In this document: piece after piece, positions 20,842 to 29,399 of the stretch
Position numbering within the stretch: position 1 is the stretch's first letter
Layout: each line of letters opens with the position of its first letter
From: Oceanobacillus sojae
GTDB lineage: Bacteria; Bacillota; Bacilli; Bacillales; Amphibacillaceae
DNA: 64,000 nucleotides
Direction: 5' to 3'
Assembly (NCBI RefSeq): GCF_007991515.1
Contig: NZ_BJYM01000001.1
Coordinates: forward strand, 248,001-312,000
Position numbers and translations under genes: made by a program
The notes under the pieces: model-generated
The model's database searches: none
Told to the model about the DNA's origin: nothing
The model's input: only the letters and a program-made list of their open reading frames with translations

Positions 20842-22119
20842 TTATGCACTTTCTTTTGGAAACTTTTCATTTCCTTCCTGAATCGTTCCATCACGGAAAA
20901 TAAGTTTTGGTGTGCCATTTTCCTGAATAACAGTATCCTTTGTAATCACACACTTTTCTACGTCTTCTCTTGAAGGAAGATCAAACATGACATCTACAAT
21001 GATTCCTTCAATGATAGAACGAAGTCCACGTGCACCTGTTTTCCGTTCAATAGCCTTCTTCGCAATCTCTTCCAGCGCATCCTGCTCAAACTCAAGCTCT
21101 ACATTATCAATTTCAAATAACTTTTGATACTGCTTGACCAAGGCATTCTTTGGTTTCGTCAGAATTTCGATTAGTGCATCCTCATCCAGCGGAGTAAGAC
21201 TGCCGATTACTGGTATACGTCCGATAAACTCTGGAATAAGTCCATAGCGCAATAAATCCTCCGGAAGGACTTTAGACAGCAATTGTGCTGTATCTAACTC
21301 TTCCTGTTCTTCATTTGCACCAAAACCGATAACCTTTTTACCGATACGGCGTTTAATCACCTGATCAATTCCGTCAAATGCACCACCGACGATAAATAGA
21401 ATATTCGTTGTATCAATTTGAATAAATTCCTGATGCGGATGTTTTCGTCCGCCTTGAGGTGGAACACTTGCTACTGTTCCTTCAAGAATTTTTAAAAGGG
21501 CCTGCTGTACACCTTCCCCAGAAACATCTCTGGTAATAGAGGGATTTTCAGATTTTCTGGCTACCTTATCAATTTCGTCAATATAGATAATCCCTTTTTC
21601 TGCTTTTTCTACATCATAGTCTGCAGATTGAATCAGCTTAAGAAGAATATTTTCTACATCTTCCCCTACATACCCAGCTTCTGTTAATGATGTTGCATCT
21701 GCCATCGCGAAAGGTACATTAATAATTCTTGCTAATGTTTGAGCCAGTAATGTTTTACCGCTACCAGTCGGTCCAATCATCGCAATATTACTTTTAGAAA
21801 TTTCCACATCGCCGCTATTCATACCTGAGTTAACACGTTTGTAGTGATTATATACTGCAACAGAAAGGTTTCTTTTTGCCTTATCCTGTCCAATTACATA
21901 ATCATCAAGCGTGTCACAAATTTCTTTCGGCTTTGGAATTTCATTCATTTCCATGCCTTCTTCTGTACCTAGCTCTTCCTCAACAATTTCTGTGCACAGT
22001 TCAATACATTCATCACATATATAAACGCCAGGACCAGCTACCAGTTTTCGCACCTGCTCTTGACTTTTGCCACAAAAAGAACATTTTAATTGTCCTTTTT
22101 CTTCATTGAATTTAAACAT
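20842..22119 (-). CDS. clpX: ClpX, ATPase subunit of ClpXP protease
   Basis: A 425-residue AAA+ unfoldase that feeds substrates to ClpP. The N-terminal four-cysteine zinc-binding domain is intact ([11 protein letters not shown] at 11-21, [10 protein letters not shown] near 33-42). Walker A is [12 protein letters not shown] (~118), Walker B is IYIDEIDK (~180), and the ClpP-docking IGF loop is in [12 protein letters not shown] (~265). The ATG overlaps the stop codon of a decayed zinc-finger duplicate (TAATG), which supplies GGAAGGCGG as ribosome-binding region. Full length. Confidence 0.96.
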   Translation of the reverse strand: MFKFNEEKGQLKCSFCGKSQEQVRKLVAGPGVYICDECIELCTEIVEEELGTEEGMEMNEIPKPKEICDTLDDYVIGQDKAKRNLSVAVYNHYKRVNSGMNSGDVEISKSNIAMIGPTGSGKTLLAQTLARIINVPFAMADATSLTEAGYVGEDVENILLKLIQSADYDVEKAEKGIIYIDEIDKVARKSENPSITRDVSGEGVQQALLKILEGTVASVPPQGGRKHPHQEFIQIDTTNILFIVGGAFDGIDQVIKRRIGKKVIGFGANEEQEELDTAQLLSKVLPEDLLRYGLIPEFIGRIPVIGSLTPLDEDALIEILTKPKNALVKQYQKLFEIDNVELEFEQDALEEIAKKAIERKTGARGLRSIIEGIIVDVMFDLPSREDVEKCVITKDTVIQENGTPKLIFRDGTIQEGNEKFPKESA

Positions 22120-22266
22120 TACTTTTCGCCGCCTTCCTCAACAATCTCCAAGACTTTCTCATCACATTCATTACATATATAAACGTTTGGGCCAGCTACT
22201 AACTTTTGAACTTTTTATCGGCTCTTCCCACAAAAGGGCAATTTGGGCTGTCGTTTCTTATCTTTC
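22119..22266 (-). pseudogene. Decayed duplicate of the ClpX zinc-binding domain
   Basis: Reading toward clpX, the frame gives KLPFCGKSR, a TAA stop at 22215-22217, then KVQKLVAGPNVYICNECDEK and [10 protein letters not shown], ending with TAA overlapping the clpX ATG. This aligns with ClpX residues 9-50 ([29 protein letters not shown]). The first cysteine codon is lost by an apparent frame change (AATTGC in another frame) and one later cysteine is Val. Three cysteines survive. The fragment is transcribed with clpX if the promoter at 22414 is used. Confidence 0.8.
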
Positions 22267-22413
22267 GACTATAACCAATTCCATTGCCTTTGCATGTGCT
22301 GTTACAGATTAGCAGTCAGCTTTATAATTTATCATATCAGATACATATAGAAATACAAAATAATATACTTTTTGTATTTGCCATAAACAATTGTATGATA
22401 AGTCTGTCATTCC

Positions 22414-22441
22414 AGTATGCCTCAATTCTTTTAAATGTCAA
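22414..22441 (-). promoter_or_regulatory. Candidate sigma-A promoter for clpX
   Basis: TTGACA (22436-22441) and CATACT (22414-22419) on the minus strand are 16 bases apart. This lies about 295 bases upstream of clpX, so the transcript would include the zinc-finger remnant. Confidence 0.6.
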
Positions 22442-22540
22442 CTATTTGCAATTCCATTTGTATAGTATGCTTTTCCAAGCAAGAAAAATGCAGTTTTGAC
22501 AAAAAAATTGTTTTTTCGACTGCGTCCTAATTAACAGGAA

Positions 22541-22574
22541 AGACAAGGCACGTATTTAGGCGCACCTTGTCTTT
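22541..22574 (-). terminator. Hairpin downstream of tig
   Basis: AGACAAGG pairs with CCTTGTCT around a partly paired loop, 27 bases past the tig stop. T-runs are short on the minus strand. Confidence 0.6.
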
Positions 22575-22600
22575 TGTATCCTCTTTTTTTATTTAACACT

Positions 22601-23887
22601 TTATTTTGTTTTGCTGTTTTCTGCTAAGAAGTCAATTGCCGCACGCATTTTCAAATCATTTTCCAACGTTTCTGTTGAACCGCCAAGCATTTGAACAAGC
22701 TGCTCTTTTTCAACTCCATACATAGAACCCATTTTCTCAAGTTCCGCATCAATATCTTCTTCAGAAGCTTTAAGATCTTCTGCTTCTGCGATTGCTTCTA
22801 AAGTAAGATTTGTTTTAACGCGTTTTTCGGCATCAGCACGCATTTGTTCTTTTAGTGCATCCTCATCTTGCCCTGAAAATTGGCTGTACATTTCTAAAGT
22901 CATACCTTGCATTTGAAGCTGCTGTTCGAATTCACGAACCATTTGATTTACTTCTGTATCTACCATAGCTTCAGGAACTTCTACTTCAATATTGTCTGAA
23001 GCTTGTTGAAGCAGCTCTTCACGTTTTTCATTTTCAGCCTGCTGCTTTTTGTTTGTTTCGAGCTCTTCACGTTTTTTTGCTTTTAATTCATCAAGTGTTT
23101 CCACATCTTCATCTACATCTTTTGCAAATTCATCGTCAAGCTCTGGCAATTCTTTTGCTTTTACTTCATGAATTTTCACTTTGAATACTGCTTCTTGACC
23201 AGCTAAATCTTCTGCATGGTATTCTTCAGGGAAAGTTACTTTTACTTCTGTTTCATCGCCTGCTTTTTTGCCAATTAATTGCTCTTCAAATCCAGGGATA
23301 AATTGACCTGAACCAATTTCAAGTGAATGATTTTCACCTTGTCCGCCTTCAAAAGCTTCTCCGTCTTTAAAGCCTTCAAAATCAATTACTGCTGTATCAC
23401 CGTTTTCAATTGCACTATCTTCTTTCACAACTAATTCTGCATGACGTTCACGAAGATTTTCAATTTCCTGCTCAACATCTTCATCTGTTACTTCTACAGA
23501 TTTTTCTTCTACTTCTAATCCTTTGTATTCACCAAGCTTCACTTCCGGTTTCACTTCTACTTCAGCAGTGAAAACAAGCGGCTGTCCTTTTTCAATTTGG
23601 TCAATATCAATAGATGGTTGTGCAATTGGGAAAATCTCAGCTTCATCAACTGCTTTAGAATAAGCACCTGGAAGTACAATATCTACGGCATCTTGATATA
23701 GAGATTCTACACCAAAGCGTTTTTCGAAAATACCGCGGGGAATTTTCCCTTTACGGAATCCTGGAACTTGTACATCCTTTGATACTTTTTTAAATGCTTG
23801 ATCTAACGCCTGGTCAAATTCTTCAGACGAAACTTCAAACGTTAATACACCTTTGTTACCTTCTTGTTTTTCCCATTTTGTTGTCAT
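22601..23887 (-). CDS. tig: Trigger factor, ribosome-bound chaperone
   Basis: A 428-residue chaperone and peptidyl-prolyl isomerase. The ribosome-binding loop signature lies in [19 protein letters not shown] (~37-55), the FKBP domain covers about 150-245 ([19 protein letters not shown]), and the acidic helical C-terminal domain follows. The start is the ATG at 23887 with GGAGGGAATAATA upstream; an upstream in-frame ATG at 23917 has no ribosome-binding site. Upstream of clpX as in B. subtilis. Confidence 0.96.
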   Translation of the reverse strand: MTTKWEKQEGNKGVLTFEVSSEEFDQALDQAFKKVSKDVQVPGFRKGKIPRGIFEKRFGVESLYQDAVDIVLPGAYSKAVDEAEIFPIAQPSIDIDQIEKGQPLVFTAEVEVKPEVKLGEYKGLEVEEKSVEVTDEDVEQEIENLRERHAELVVKEDSAIENGDTAVIDFEGFKDGEAFEGGQGENHSLEIGSGQFIPGFEEQLIGKKAGDETEVKVTFPEEYHAEDLAGQEAVFKVKIHEVKAKELPELDDEFAKDVDEDVETLDELKAKKREELETNKKQQAENEKREELLQQASDNIEVEVPEAMVDTEVNQMVREFEQQLQMQGMTLEMYSQFSGQDEDALKEQMRADAEKRVKTNLTLEAIAEAEDLKASEEDIDAELEKMGSMYGVEKEQLVQMLGGSTETLENDLKMRAAIDFLAENSKTK

Positions 23888-24006
23888 TATTATTCCCTCC
23901 AAAATCAAATCTATCATTGCATTTCATTATTCATTTGATCAATAGTTTTTTCCTAATTTACAACCACCTCATTATAACATATATCTTATGTGTTTCAAGC
24001 ATTTTA

Positions 24007-24981
24007 CTACTCTTCAATAATACTTAGATAAAGGGAATTACAAATTTTTATAGATTCTATCCATGATTGGGCAGCTGTGTCCAGTTCCTCCAGCCGGGTA
24101 TCTGCCTGTAAATAATCGTTCCCAAGTGTATGAATCGCCTCCGTAATAGAAGCCACATCATTTTCTGAAGGTATGAATGGATAGGTTACATAAAAGTAGC
24201 GGTATATGAGCTGCTGAAGTAAATTGAATAAAGTAGGATTATCTACCGTCCGATTTTCTAATTCTCTCATTATAGCTATGTAGCTGTTCTCCTCAGAGAT
24301 TTGAATCAGTTTAGATGGCTGAACCATCATCTTTGTATCAAACTTATGTATATGAACTGACTTCTCTATACCAGCTTCTCTGAACCATTCTAATAGTGCC
24401 GTTTTTATAACAGGATGAACTTGTTCGTTTTCAAGCAGCTGAATAATATCTTCTTTTGGATCAGCATGTATTCGCCGAAGCTGTTCAATAAGGTTCCATT
24501 GTTTCAAAAAATCATTTCCGTTTACAGCTTCCTTAAGCTCTTCTATAAAACCAGGGCTATTATCTTCATCAATTCCAATCTTCATGTTCTCGCTCATTTC
24601 ATACAGCTGCTGAAAAGGCTCCTGAAGCATATCAGGAATCATATCGTATTCAAATTCTACCTCCAGCAAATCCATCAAGTGTTGATACTGACTTGTTTGA
24701 AAGAGGATGGTTAAATAAATATGGAAGTAATGATAATAATGTGCATCCTTATTTGCCAATAATTCTTCACTGAGCCGTTCAGCTTCTTTATAACTTCCCA
24801 GTTCCATCAGGCACATTAACTTACCAATATATATTTCGTGACTTCCTTCATGATATTCAATGAGGCAATTTAATTTCTCGAGTGCCTCTTTATATTTCTT
24901 TTTTCTTAAAGCATCTAGTCCTTCTTCTTCCAGCTGCTTTTTTGTGTTTGGAAATAAGATTACCTTTGTACTATCTTTCAT
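24007..24981 (-). CDS. ysoA: TPR-repeat protein YsoA
   Basis: A 324-residue soluble helical protein beginning MKDSTKVILFPNTKKQ. The first half holds tetratricopeptide-like helices (ALRKKKYKEALEKLNCLIEY, CLMELGSYKEAERLSEELL), which serve as protein-binding scaffolds. The context upstream of tig equals that of B. subtilis ysoA, a TPR protein of similar size. GAGGTGAACAA precedes the ATG at 24981; an in-frame GTG 27 bases upstream is less likely. The molecular role is unknown. Confidence 0.8.
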   Translation of the reverse strand: MKDSTKVILFPNTKKQLEEEGLDALRKKKYKEALEKLNCLIEYHEGSHEIYIGKLMCLMELGSYKEAERLSEELLANKDAHYYHYFHIYLTILFQTSQYQHLMDLLEVEFEYDMIPDMLQEPFQQLYEMSENMKIGIDEDNSPGFIEELKEAVNGNDFLKQWNLIEQLRRIHADPKEDIIQLLENEQVHPVIKTALLEWFREAGIEKSVHIHKFDTKMMVQPSKLIQISEENSYIAIMRELENRTVDNPTLFNLLQQLIYRYFYVTYPFIPSENDVASITEAIHTLGNDYLQADTRLEELDTAAQSWIESIKICNSLYLSIIEE

Positions 24982-25634
24982 TTGTTCACCTCTATTCTGG
25001 ATTACCAAAAAATGTTCATCAAATCTGTTATTCCCTTATACAGTAAAATTTAAACCGTTTATTGGGACTGTATAAGCTGAAATAAAGATTTTAGCTTCCA
25101 GCATTTATCCTGAGAATACTTCATGCTTTTACGGGAATCTCCATGCATTCTCTTTGAAATTGATATAAGGATTATTCATCCTATCGAAAGCTTCTGTCAG
25201 TAACAATAATTAATCATATAATAAATGATTTAATCTGTGAAATCTAAAAGAGATTCAAGTATTCAGCTCATAGATTGGTTTATACTTATTCATACCTCAT
25301 CCTAATACAATGTTACCTTTAAAAAGCCCAAGGGTCTATATTAATTTGAAAATGACATATAAAACGACAGACCATTTAATAAGCTCCTTTGCTCTTCTTC
25401 TACACAAAATAACGAATGCGTACTAACATCATCGTATGCCGGAAGAACAATAATATTGGAGACAAATAAACCTGCTGCAATTCAACACCAAGCTTGTTTC
25501 AAAATATACTTTAGTAATATAATATAACGAAATTAAACAACTCGTACAAGCAGTATCATTTTTAATACGGGATGTTCCCGAGTTTCTTCCTATAAGAGTA
25601 CACGCTTAAAATCCGATATAATTCTCCGTCATAA
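24982..25634. other. Non-coding or decayed stretch between ysoA and prophage relic
   Basis: No supported gene is seen. One minus-strand stop-to-stop frame at about 25350-25490 contains protein-like text (FVSNIIVLPAYDDVS) but has no start or ribosome-binding site, so it may be another remnant. In B. subtilis the ilv-leu operon lies downstream of this point; nothing of it is visible here. Confidence 0.5.
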
Positions 25635-26153
25635 AGTAATACTGATTCGGTCGTTACCTCAAGCGCTGATTCCGCGAATGCTGCGGAGGTTGAGAAAGAA
25701 ACCGAAGATGCAGAAAACCTTCCTATTGCCTAATCTATAGTCGAGAATGATAGTTACGTAGAAGCTGCGGAGTTGTCCGACGATGGAATACTTACGATAC
25801 TTCTTAAAGCAAGTAGTTCACTTGGACCGAAATCTGTAGCAAGCACGCATATTTATTGGTCGTTTGAAGCGATGAATGAGACGTTTAAAGACAATTCTGT
25901 GAAAGAGGTTGACTTAGTTATTCAAGCATTACTGATCGACAATAAAGGTAATGAAGAATACGAAAACGTGATAACATACGCTTACACAAGGGATGATTTT
26001 AACGAACTAAATTACGATAATTTTCTAAACCTTGTTTCCGGACAAGAGTGGAGAATATTAAATGAATCTTACGCTTATTTTATGCATCCGGCAGTTTTAA
26101 CGAAATCGACGAAGATTATCAAAACAGCTTATCTCACGGAAAATCTAAAATAA
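25635..26153 (+). pseudogene. Remnant of secreted or lipoprotein-like protein
   Basis: The frame reads an Ala/Glu/Asp-rich linker (ADSANAAEVEKETEDAE), meets TAA at 25731-25733, and continues to a 126-residue open domain (from TTG 25773) ending TAYLTENLK. The C-terminal part has mixed alpha/beta character with no recognised motif. The linker resembles the tether after a lipoprotein signal, but no signal peptide is present upstream (in-frame stop at 25632). Codons such as ACG, TCG and CGA are commoner than in the flanking genes. Function unknown. Confidence 0.55.
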
Positions 26154-26272
26154 AGCCAGTCGAATAATACGCAGTACCGAGCGCCGCTCTTAACGGATTG
26201 GCGTTTTTTTCGGAATATATTGCCAGCAGAGTCTCATTGTTAATTTCGGATGAATTACATATACTAATCACA

Positions 26273-26286
26273 CGAACAAACATTCC
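26273..26286 (+). promoter_or_regulatory. LexA-like box ahead of yolD-like remnant
   Basis: CGAACAAACATTCC matches 11 of 14 positions of the Bacillus LexA box CGAACATACGTTCG. yolD-type genes next to Y-family polymerases are commonly under LexA, so the position is meaningful, but the downstream gene is broken. Confidence 0.45.
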
Positions 26287-26349
26287 GTTCAGAAAGGGAT
26301 GTCGAATATGGAATCGTATAATATCACGAACTTTATACCGGAATAAATT

Positions 26350-26700
26350 GGATATAAAGACCGAAGCATCCTTAAGTAACAAGGTATGATTCTCGCCAAC
26401 CAAACGGACGCCTTATAGAGGATAGATAGCCAGATTACAGAAATCGAAGGAAAAGAAGAAATGCCGGAGATAGAAATAGCGAAAGTGTTACATCACGCTT
26501 ACCTATCGAAATCCTCTCTCTTACTTCAAGCGAACATTATGCGAAATGGCAGCTATTATAAAGACATCAAATGTCAGGTCGTTGGATACAACGGAGGCGT
26601 ATATTTTTACGCCTAAAGGGCGGAAGAAAAAACAGGTTGTATGCTCGAAGAAATCCGAAATGTAGAATTCATGGAACCGTTAGCAGGGTACGATAAACAA
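26350..26700 (+). pseudogene. YolD-like protein remnant
   Basis: In one frame the DNA reads GYKDRSILK, stop, QGMILANQTDAL, stop, RIDSQITEIEGKEEMPEIEI, then NGSYYKDIKCQVVGYNGGVY, a third stop at 26614, and TGCMLEEIRNVEFMEP. This follows the YolD family pattern: an N-terminal DRG-x-x-KW motif, a helical middle, and a beta domain ending in I-x-x-V. The three in-frame stops show it is dead; the first replaces the usual Trp codon. YolD proteins are usually encoded with SOS-induced DinB/UmuC polymerases in phage-like DNA. Confidence 0.6.
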
Positions 26701-26717
26701 CATAACAATGTATGTAA

Positions 26718-26742
26718 AGCCCCTCACTCTTTATGAGGGGCT
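26718..26742 (+). terminator. Terminator-like hairpin after yolD-like remnant
   Basis: AGCCCCTCA and TGAGGGGCT form a perfect 9-bp stem with a seven-base loop. The following sequence is only weakly T-rich. Confidence 0.6.
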
Positions 26743-26871
26743 ACTTACCTGAATGATTTAGAGTGAAAAAAAGAATTTAATGAACTCATAGCTCTATTAA
26801 GGAGGGAGTCCGACACGGACTTAATACAGCTAATTAATTAAAACTCTTCCTTCCCGGCACTAACATTTCTT

Positions 26872-27117
26872 TTAGTAATACCTGTTACAGCAGTGACAGA
26901 ATCTTTTTTTACATCGCTTACCATAATAGCAATTTTCTTGATACCTATCATAGCCTTTGTTATCGTAACGATTGTTTTTTCGACATCTATCATGGTCTCG
27001 GTTATCATAGTAATCATTTCTCCAACACCAATCATGATGGCGCACTTTCTTCTTGTGACAGCGACATTTACAATGGTCATCGTGTTTCTTTTTACATGGA
27101 TCATCATAATAACACAT
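26872..27117 (-). CDS. Small Cys/Tyr/Asp/Arg-rich low-complexity protein
   Basis: An 81-residue protein beginning MCYYDDPCKKKHDDHCK with a CRCHKKK motif and ending CHCCNRYY. It has about a dozen cysteines plus many His, Tyr, Asp, Arg and Lys, and almost no hydrophobic residues. AAAGGAGTGAT lies before the ATG at a good distance. Such composition is seen in spore coat/exosporium cross-linking proteins and in metal-binding peptides; neither role is shown. It is located between prophage-derived remnants. A longer frame across the same DNA on this strand is hydrophobic/Met-rich and lacks a ribosome-binding site. Confidence 0.65.
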   Translation of the reverse strand: MCYYDDPCKKKHDDHCKCRCHKKKVRHHDWCWRNDYYDNRDHDRCRKNNRYDNKGYDRYQENCYYGKRCKKRFCHCCNRYY

Positions 27118-27218
27118 AGCTTTATCACTCCTTTCGTATTCAACATACGCAAATTCGGAAAAGGAGATTGGACAAAGCTAATAGTAGATAACACATTTTT
27201 GTTAAAATGTGCCAGCAT

Positions 27219-28026
27219 TTAATCTGCGTTGCAGCTCTTAACCACTGCAGATGGTCGACTTAACTTTCCGTCTTGTGGAGTACCGAAATATTTTTGCGTC
27301 GCTCCAATTGTTCCCGGACCGAGTTTTCCGTCTGCGACTGCGCCTAGCTTTTTCTGTAGCGCTGCAATGACGTTACTTCCTCCACTGCCGAATTGTACCG
27401 TTATGCCGTAAAGGGACTGCGGTACAGAGTTCCAAGGTTACTTGCTGATAAAGCCCCGTCCTGTGGTATACCTAACGCCTTTTGTAGCGCAAGAGTAGTC
27501 GAGAATTACCCCACTTGCCATCTACGGTAAGATTAGCTCCGCTTGAACCGGAGGAGGGTTTCGAAGGGGTTCCAGAGGAAGAGCTTCCACTTAATTAGTT
27601 GCGTACTGTGTTCATGTTAATTCCGGGGCATAACGTACCAACTCCCGAAACTTCTCAGTGCCCTAACACATCGGACACTTTTAGCACGAATCTCTTTAGG
27701 TTATACTTTGCGCGCTCTTCAAACGACCTTTCTTGCGCAGCAGTGAACGACCCGTTACCGACTACGCAAATATGATACGAGGTCTGATTGTGACCGCATA
27801 CTCCGTTTGTTACTACATTGCTGTCATAGCAGAGTTGAACCGTTCCGTCACGTAAAATAATTTTGTGGTAACCGGCTGTCTTCCATCCTAATGAGCGCCA
27901 ATGATTCTGAAATGAATTGACATTTCCGGACGTAGTAGCGGAATGATGTCGGGCAATCTTCGTTATCTTTGACTGCTTATCCCCGCCACCCATTACTTTA
28001 CCACGTAAATCTGTCACTTTCTCCAT
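27219..28026 (-). pseudogene. Broken phage endolysin (N-acetylmuramoyl-L-alanine amidase)
   Basis: The first 123 codons form an Amidase_2 domain: ARHHSATTSG carries the first zinc His, CVVGNGSFTAAQ follows, and SDVLGH carries the second His. A TGA directly after VLGH cuts off the third ligand, still encoded beyond it in EVSGVGTLCPG. Further on, a Ser/Gly linker and two peptidoglycan-binding repeats (TVDGKWG, ALQKALGIPQDGALS; ALQKKLGAVADGKLGPGTI) can be read only across additional stops and frameshifts. It is a dead lysis gene downstream of a holin. Confidence 0.85.
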
Positions 28027-28036
28027 TATTTATCTA

Positions 28037-28312
28037 CTACCTTTCGTAAGTTTTTTTCCCTTTCTTCGCCTGCTTTTTCGCCTTCATGTCTTTATCGGCC
28101 TGCTTCGCTTCTTCGGTCAGCGAGTTATTTTTCCAGTAAGCTGCGTCCATCGCTACAAAGTTAAAAACGACTGTTAGAAACGTCTCTACGTCATTCTCCG
28201 TAAAAGGCAGTACGTCATATCCCGCTAACTGCAAAGCGCTATTTAATAACACTAATACTATGAGCGCGCCCCTTTCTCCGATATACGGACGATTATTTAT
28301 AGCTTTGCGCAT
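28037..28312 (-). CDS. Phage holin (SPP1-type family)
   Basis: A 91-residue protein with two hydrophobic segments (ALIVLVLLNSALQLAGY at ~15-31 and FLTVVFNFVAMDAAYW at ~44-60) and a charged C-terminus (NNSLTEEAKQADKDMKAKK) characteristic of SPP1-like holins. Holins open the membrane so the endolysin reaches the wall. The gene is intact although its endolysin is broken. Its ribosome-binding site GGAGGT lies in a leader that can fold against it. Confidence 0.85.
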   Translation of the reverse strand: MRKAINNRPYIGERGALIVLVLLNSALQLAGYDVLPFTENDVETFLTVVFNFVAMDAAYWKNNSLTEEAKQADKDMKAKKQAKKGKKTYER

Positions 28313-28318
28313 AAAAAT

Positions 28319-28358
28319 ACCTCCATGTTTCGGACGAATACGTCCAATGCACGGAGGT
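28319..28358 (-). promoter_or_regulatory. Hairpin that can mask the holin ribosome-binding site
   Basis: On the minus strand ACCTCC (28358-28353) is the exact complement of the holin Shine-Dalgarno GGAGGT (28324-28319). Between them GGACG-TATT-CGTCC folds as an inner stem (28345-28332). The arrangement suggests control of holin translation by structure. Confidence 0.55.
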
Positions 28359-28476
28359 TTCTTAGTCTCACAACCTAACGTTAAATAGCGTAGGTTCGAG
28401 CGTTATTTGCCTACGAGGCACATTCTTCGATACACTCTTCGAATGGCTTATCGTATAGGCTTTCGAGTTTAATTTA

Positions 28477-28550
28477 CGTCCCAGGCAGGATTCGAACCTG
28501 CGACCCACAGCTTAGAAGGCTGTTGCTCTATCCAGCTGAGCTACTGGGAC
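28477..28550 (-). tRNA. tRNA-Arg (TCT)
   Basis: A 74-nt cloverleaf on the minus strand: GTCCCAG acceptor paired with CTGGGAC, D-arm AGCTCAGCTGGATAGAGC, anticodon loop CTTCTAA (anticodon TCT, reads AGA), and T-arm GGTTCGAATCC. CCA is not encoded. It borders the prophage relic, so it could have been the integration site. Confidence 0.95.
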
Positions 28551-28554
28551 ATTC

Positions 28555-28628
28555 TGGAGCGGGTGAAGGGAATCGAACCCTCATCATCAGCTTGGAAGGC
28601 TGAGGTTTTACCACTAAACTACACCCGC
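28555..28628 (-). tRNA. tRNA-Gly (TCC)
   Basis: The minus strand starts GCGGGTG, with D-arm TAGTTTAGTGGTAAAA, anticodon loop CTTCCAA (TCC, reads GGA), T-arm GGTTCGATTCC, acceptor CACCCGC, discriminator T and an encoded CCA. It lies five bases from tRNA-Arg. Confidence 0.95.
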
Positions 28629-28808
28629 AACTACTGTATTTCTCGCATTTCTTATGTATGCCGTTTTTAACGGACAAGTAATATTATATGTTGGATAGAA
28701 GTTTTTGTCAACAGATTTTTAAACATTATTTTCATTCTTTATAATATAGCTTAAAAACCCTTGATACAAAAGGAAAAACACGTTAGATACAACGTTGATT
28801 TAAAGAAG

Positions 28809-28854
28809 AAAAGCAGTTCATATCTTCTTTTCAACAGAAGAATGAACTGCTTTT
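28809..28854 (-). terminator. Terminator of ysnB operon
   Basis: AAAAGCAGTTCAT and ATGAACTGCTTTT form a 13-bp stem 12 bases past the ysnB stop. Confidence 0.85.
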
Positions 28855-28865
28855 CTAATCTGATT

Positions 28866-29375
28866 CTACAAAGAAGTTTGGTAAGTCATATCTTTTACCT
28901 TTCCATCTTTTAAAGTGTAAAAGTCGACTTGTACTTGGTCAGTATTTTCCCAGCTTAGAATAGCATATGTTTTTTCAACACGATTCCTGGGCATACGGAT
29001 GCTGCCTGGATTGATAAATAATTGATTCCCTATTTTTTCAGCACCAGCAATATGTGTATGTCCAAAGCATACAACATTTGCTCGATGTTCTTCCGCTGCA
29101 TAAGACAGGTTTGTTAAATTTCCTTTTACCTGATGGAGGTGACCATGAGTTACAAAGAAGCGAATACCATTTAAGTCCAGTACTTCCTGATCTGGGTATA
29201 GCGAATCAAAATCACAATTTCCGCCAACTTTATAAAAAGGACTTAACTCAGCAGCATCAAAATCCAGCTCTGAATCCCCACAATGGATGTATAAGTCCAC
29301 AGTATGTTTTTCCTTCATTTCTTCCAGTTCTTTTGTCAGCCCATGACTGTCACTTGTAATTAGAACGCTTGTCAT
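28866..29375 (-). CDS. ysnB: YfcE/MJ0936-type metallophosphoesterase YsnB
   Basis: A 169-residue calcineurin-like phosphoesterase. The metal motifs are ITSDSHG (6-12), HCGDSELDF (~34), GGNCDF (~55), THGHLHQ (~80), GHTH (~109) and NPGS (~126). Family members hydrolyse phosphodiesters in vitro; the natural substrate is unknown. The ATG at 29375 fits best, six bases after GGAGG; an ATG one codon earlier and a TTG further upstream are also in frame. In an operon after rph-rdgB. Confidence 0.9.
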   Translation of the reverse strand: MTSVLITSDSHGLTKELEEMKEKHTVDLYIHCGDSELDFDAAELSPFYKVGGNCDFDSLYPDQEVLDLNGIRFFVTHGHLHQVKGNLTNLSYAAEEHRANVVCFGHTHIAGAEKIGNQLFINPGSIRMPRNRVEKTYAILSWENTDQVQVDFYTLKDGKVKDMTYQTSL

Positions 29376-29399
29376 CATACCCCTCCTCAATATATTTAT

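Noticed and set aside
25350-25490. Minus-strand frame reading GLFVSNIIVLPAYDDVSTH
   Set aside because: The text looks protein-like but is closed by stops on both sides, with no start and no known family, so it is only noted as a possible remnant.
26134-26403. 89-codon minus-strand frame opposite the yolD-like remnant
   Set aside because: No ribosome-binding site or family pattern; the opposite strand carries the recognisable remnant.
26893-27222. 109-codon hydrophobic plus-strand frame opposite the Cys-rich gene
   Set aside because: Its Ile/Val/Thr-rich text is the complement of Asp/Tyr/Arg codons in the Cys-rich gene, and it lacks a ribosome-binding site.
28477-28550. Proof of phage attachment at tRNA-Arg
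   Set aside because: I did not find a second copy of the tRNA 3' end near the left border of the relic, so integration there stays a suggestion.
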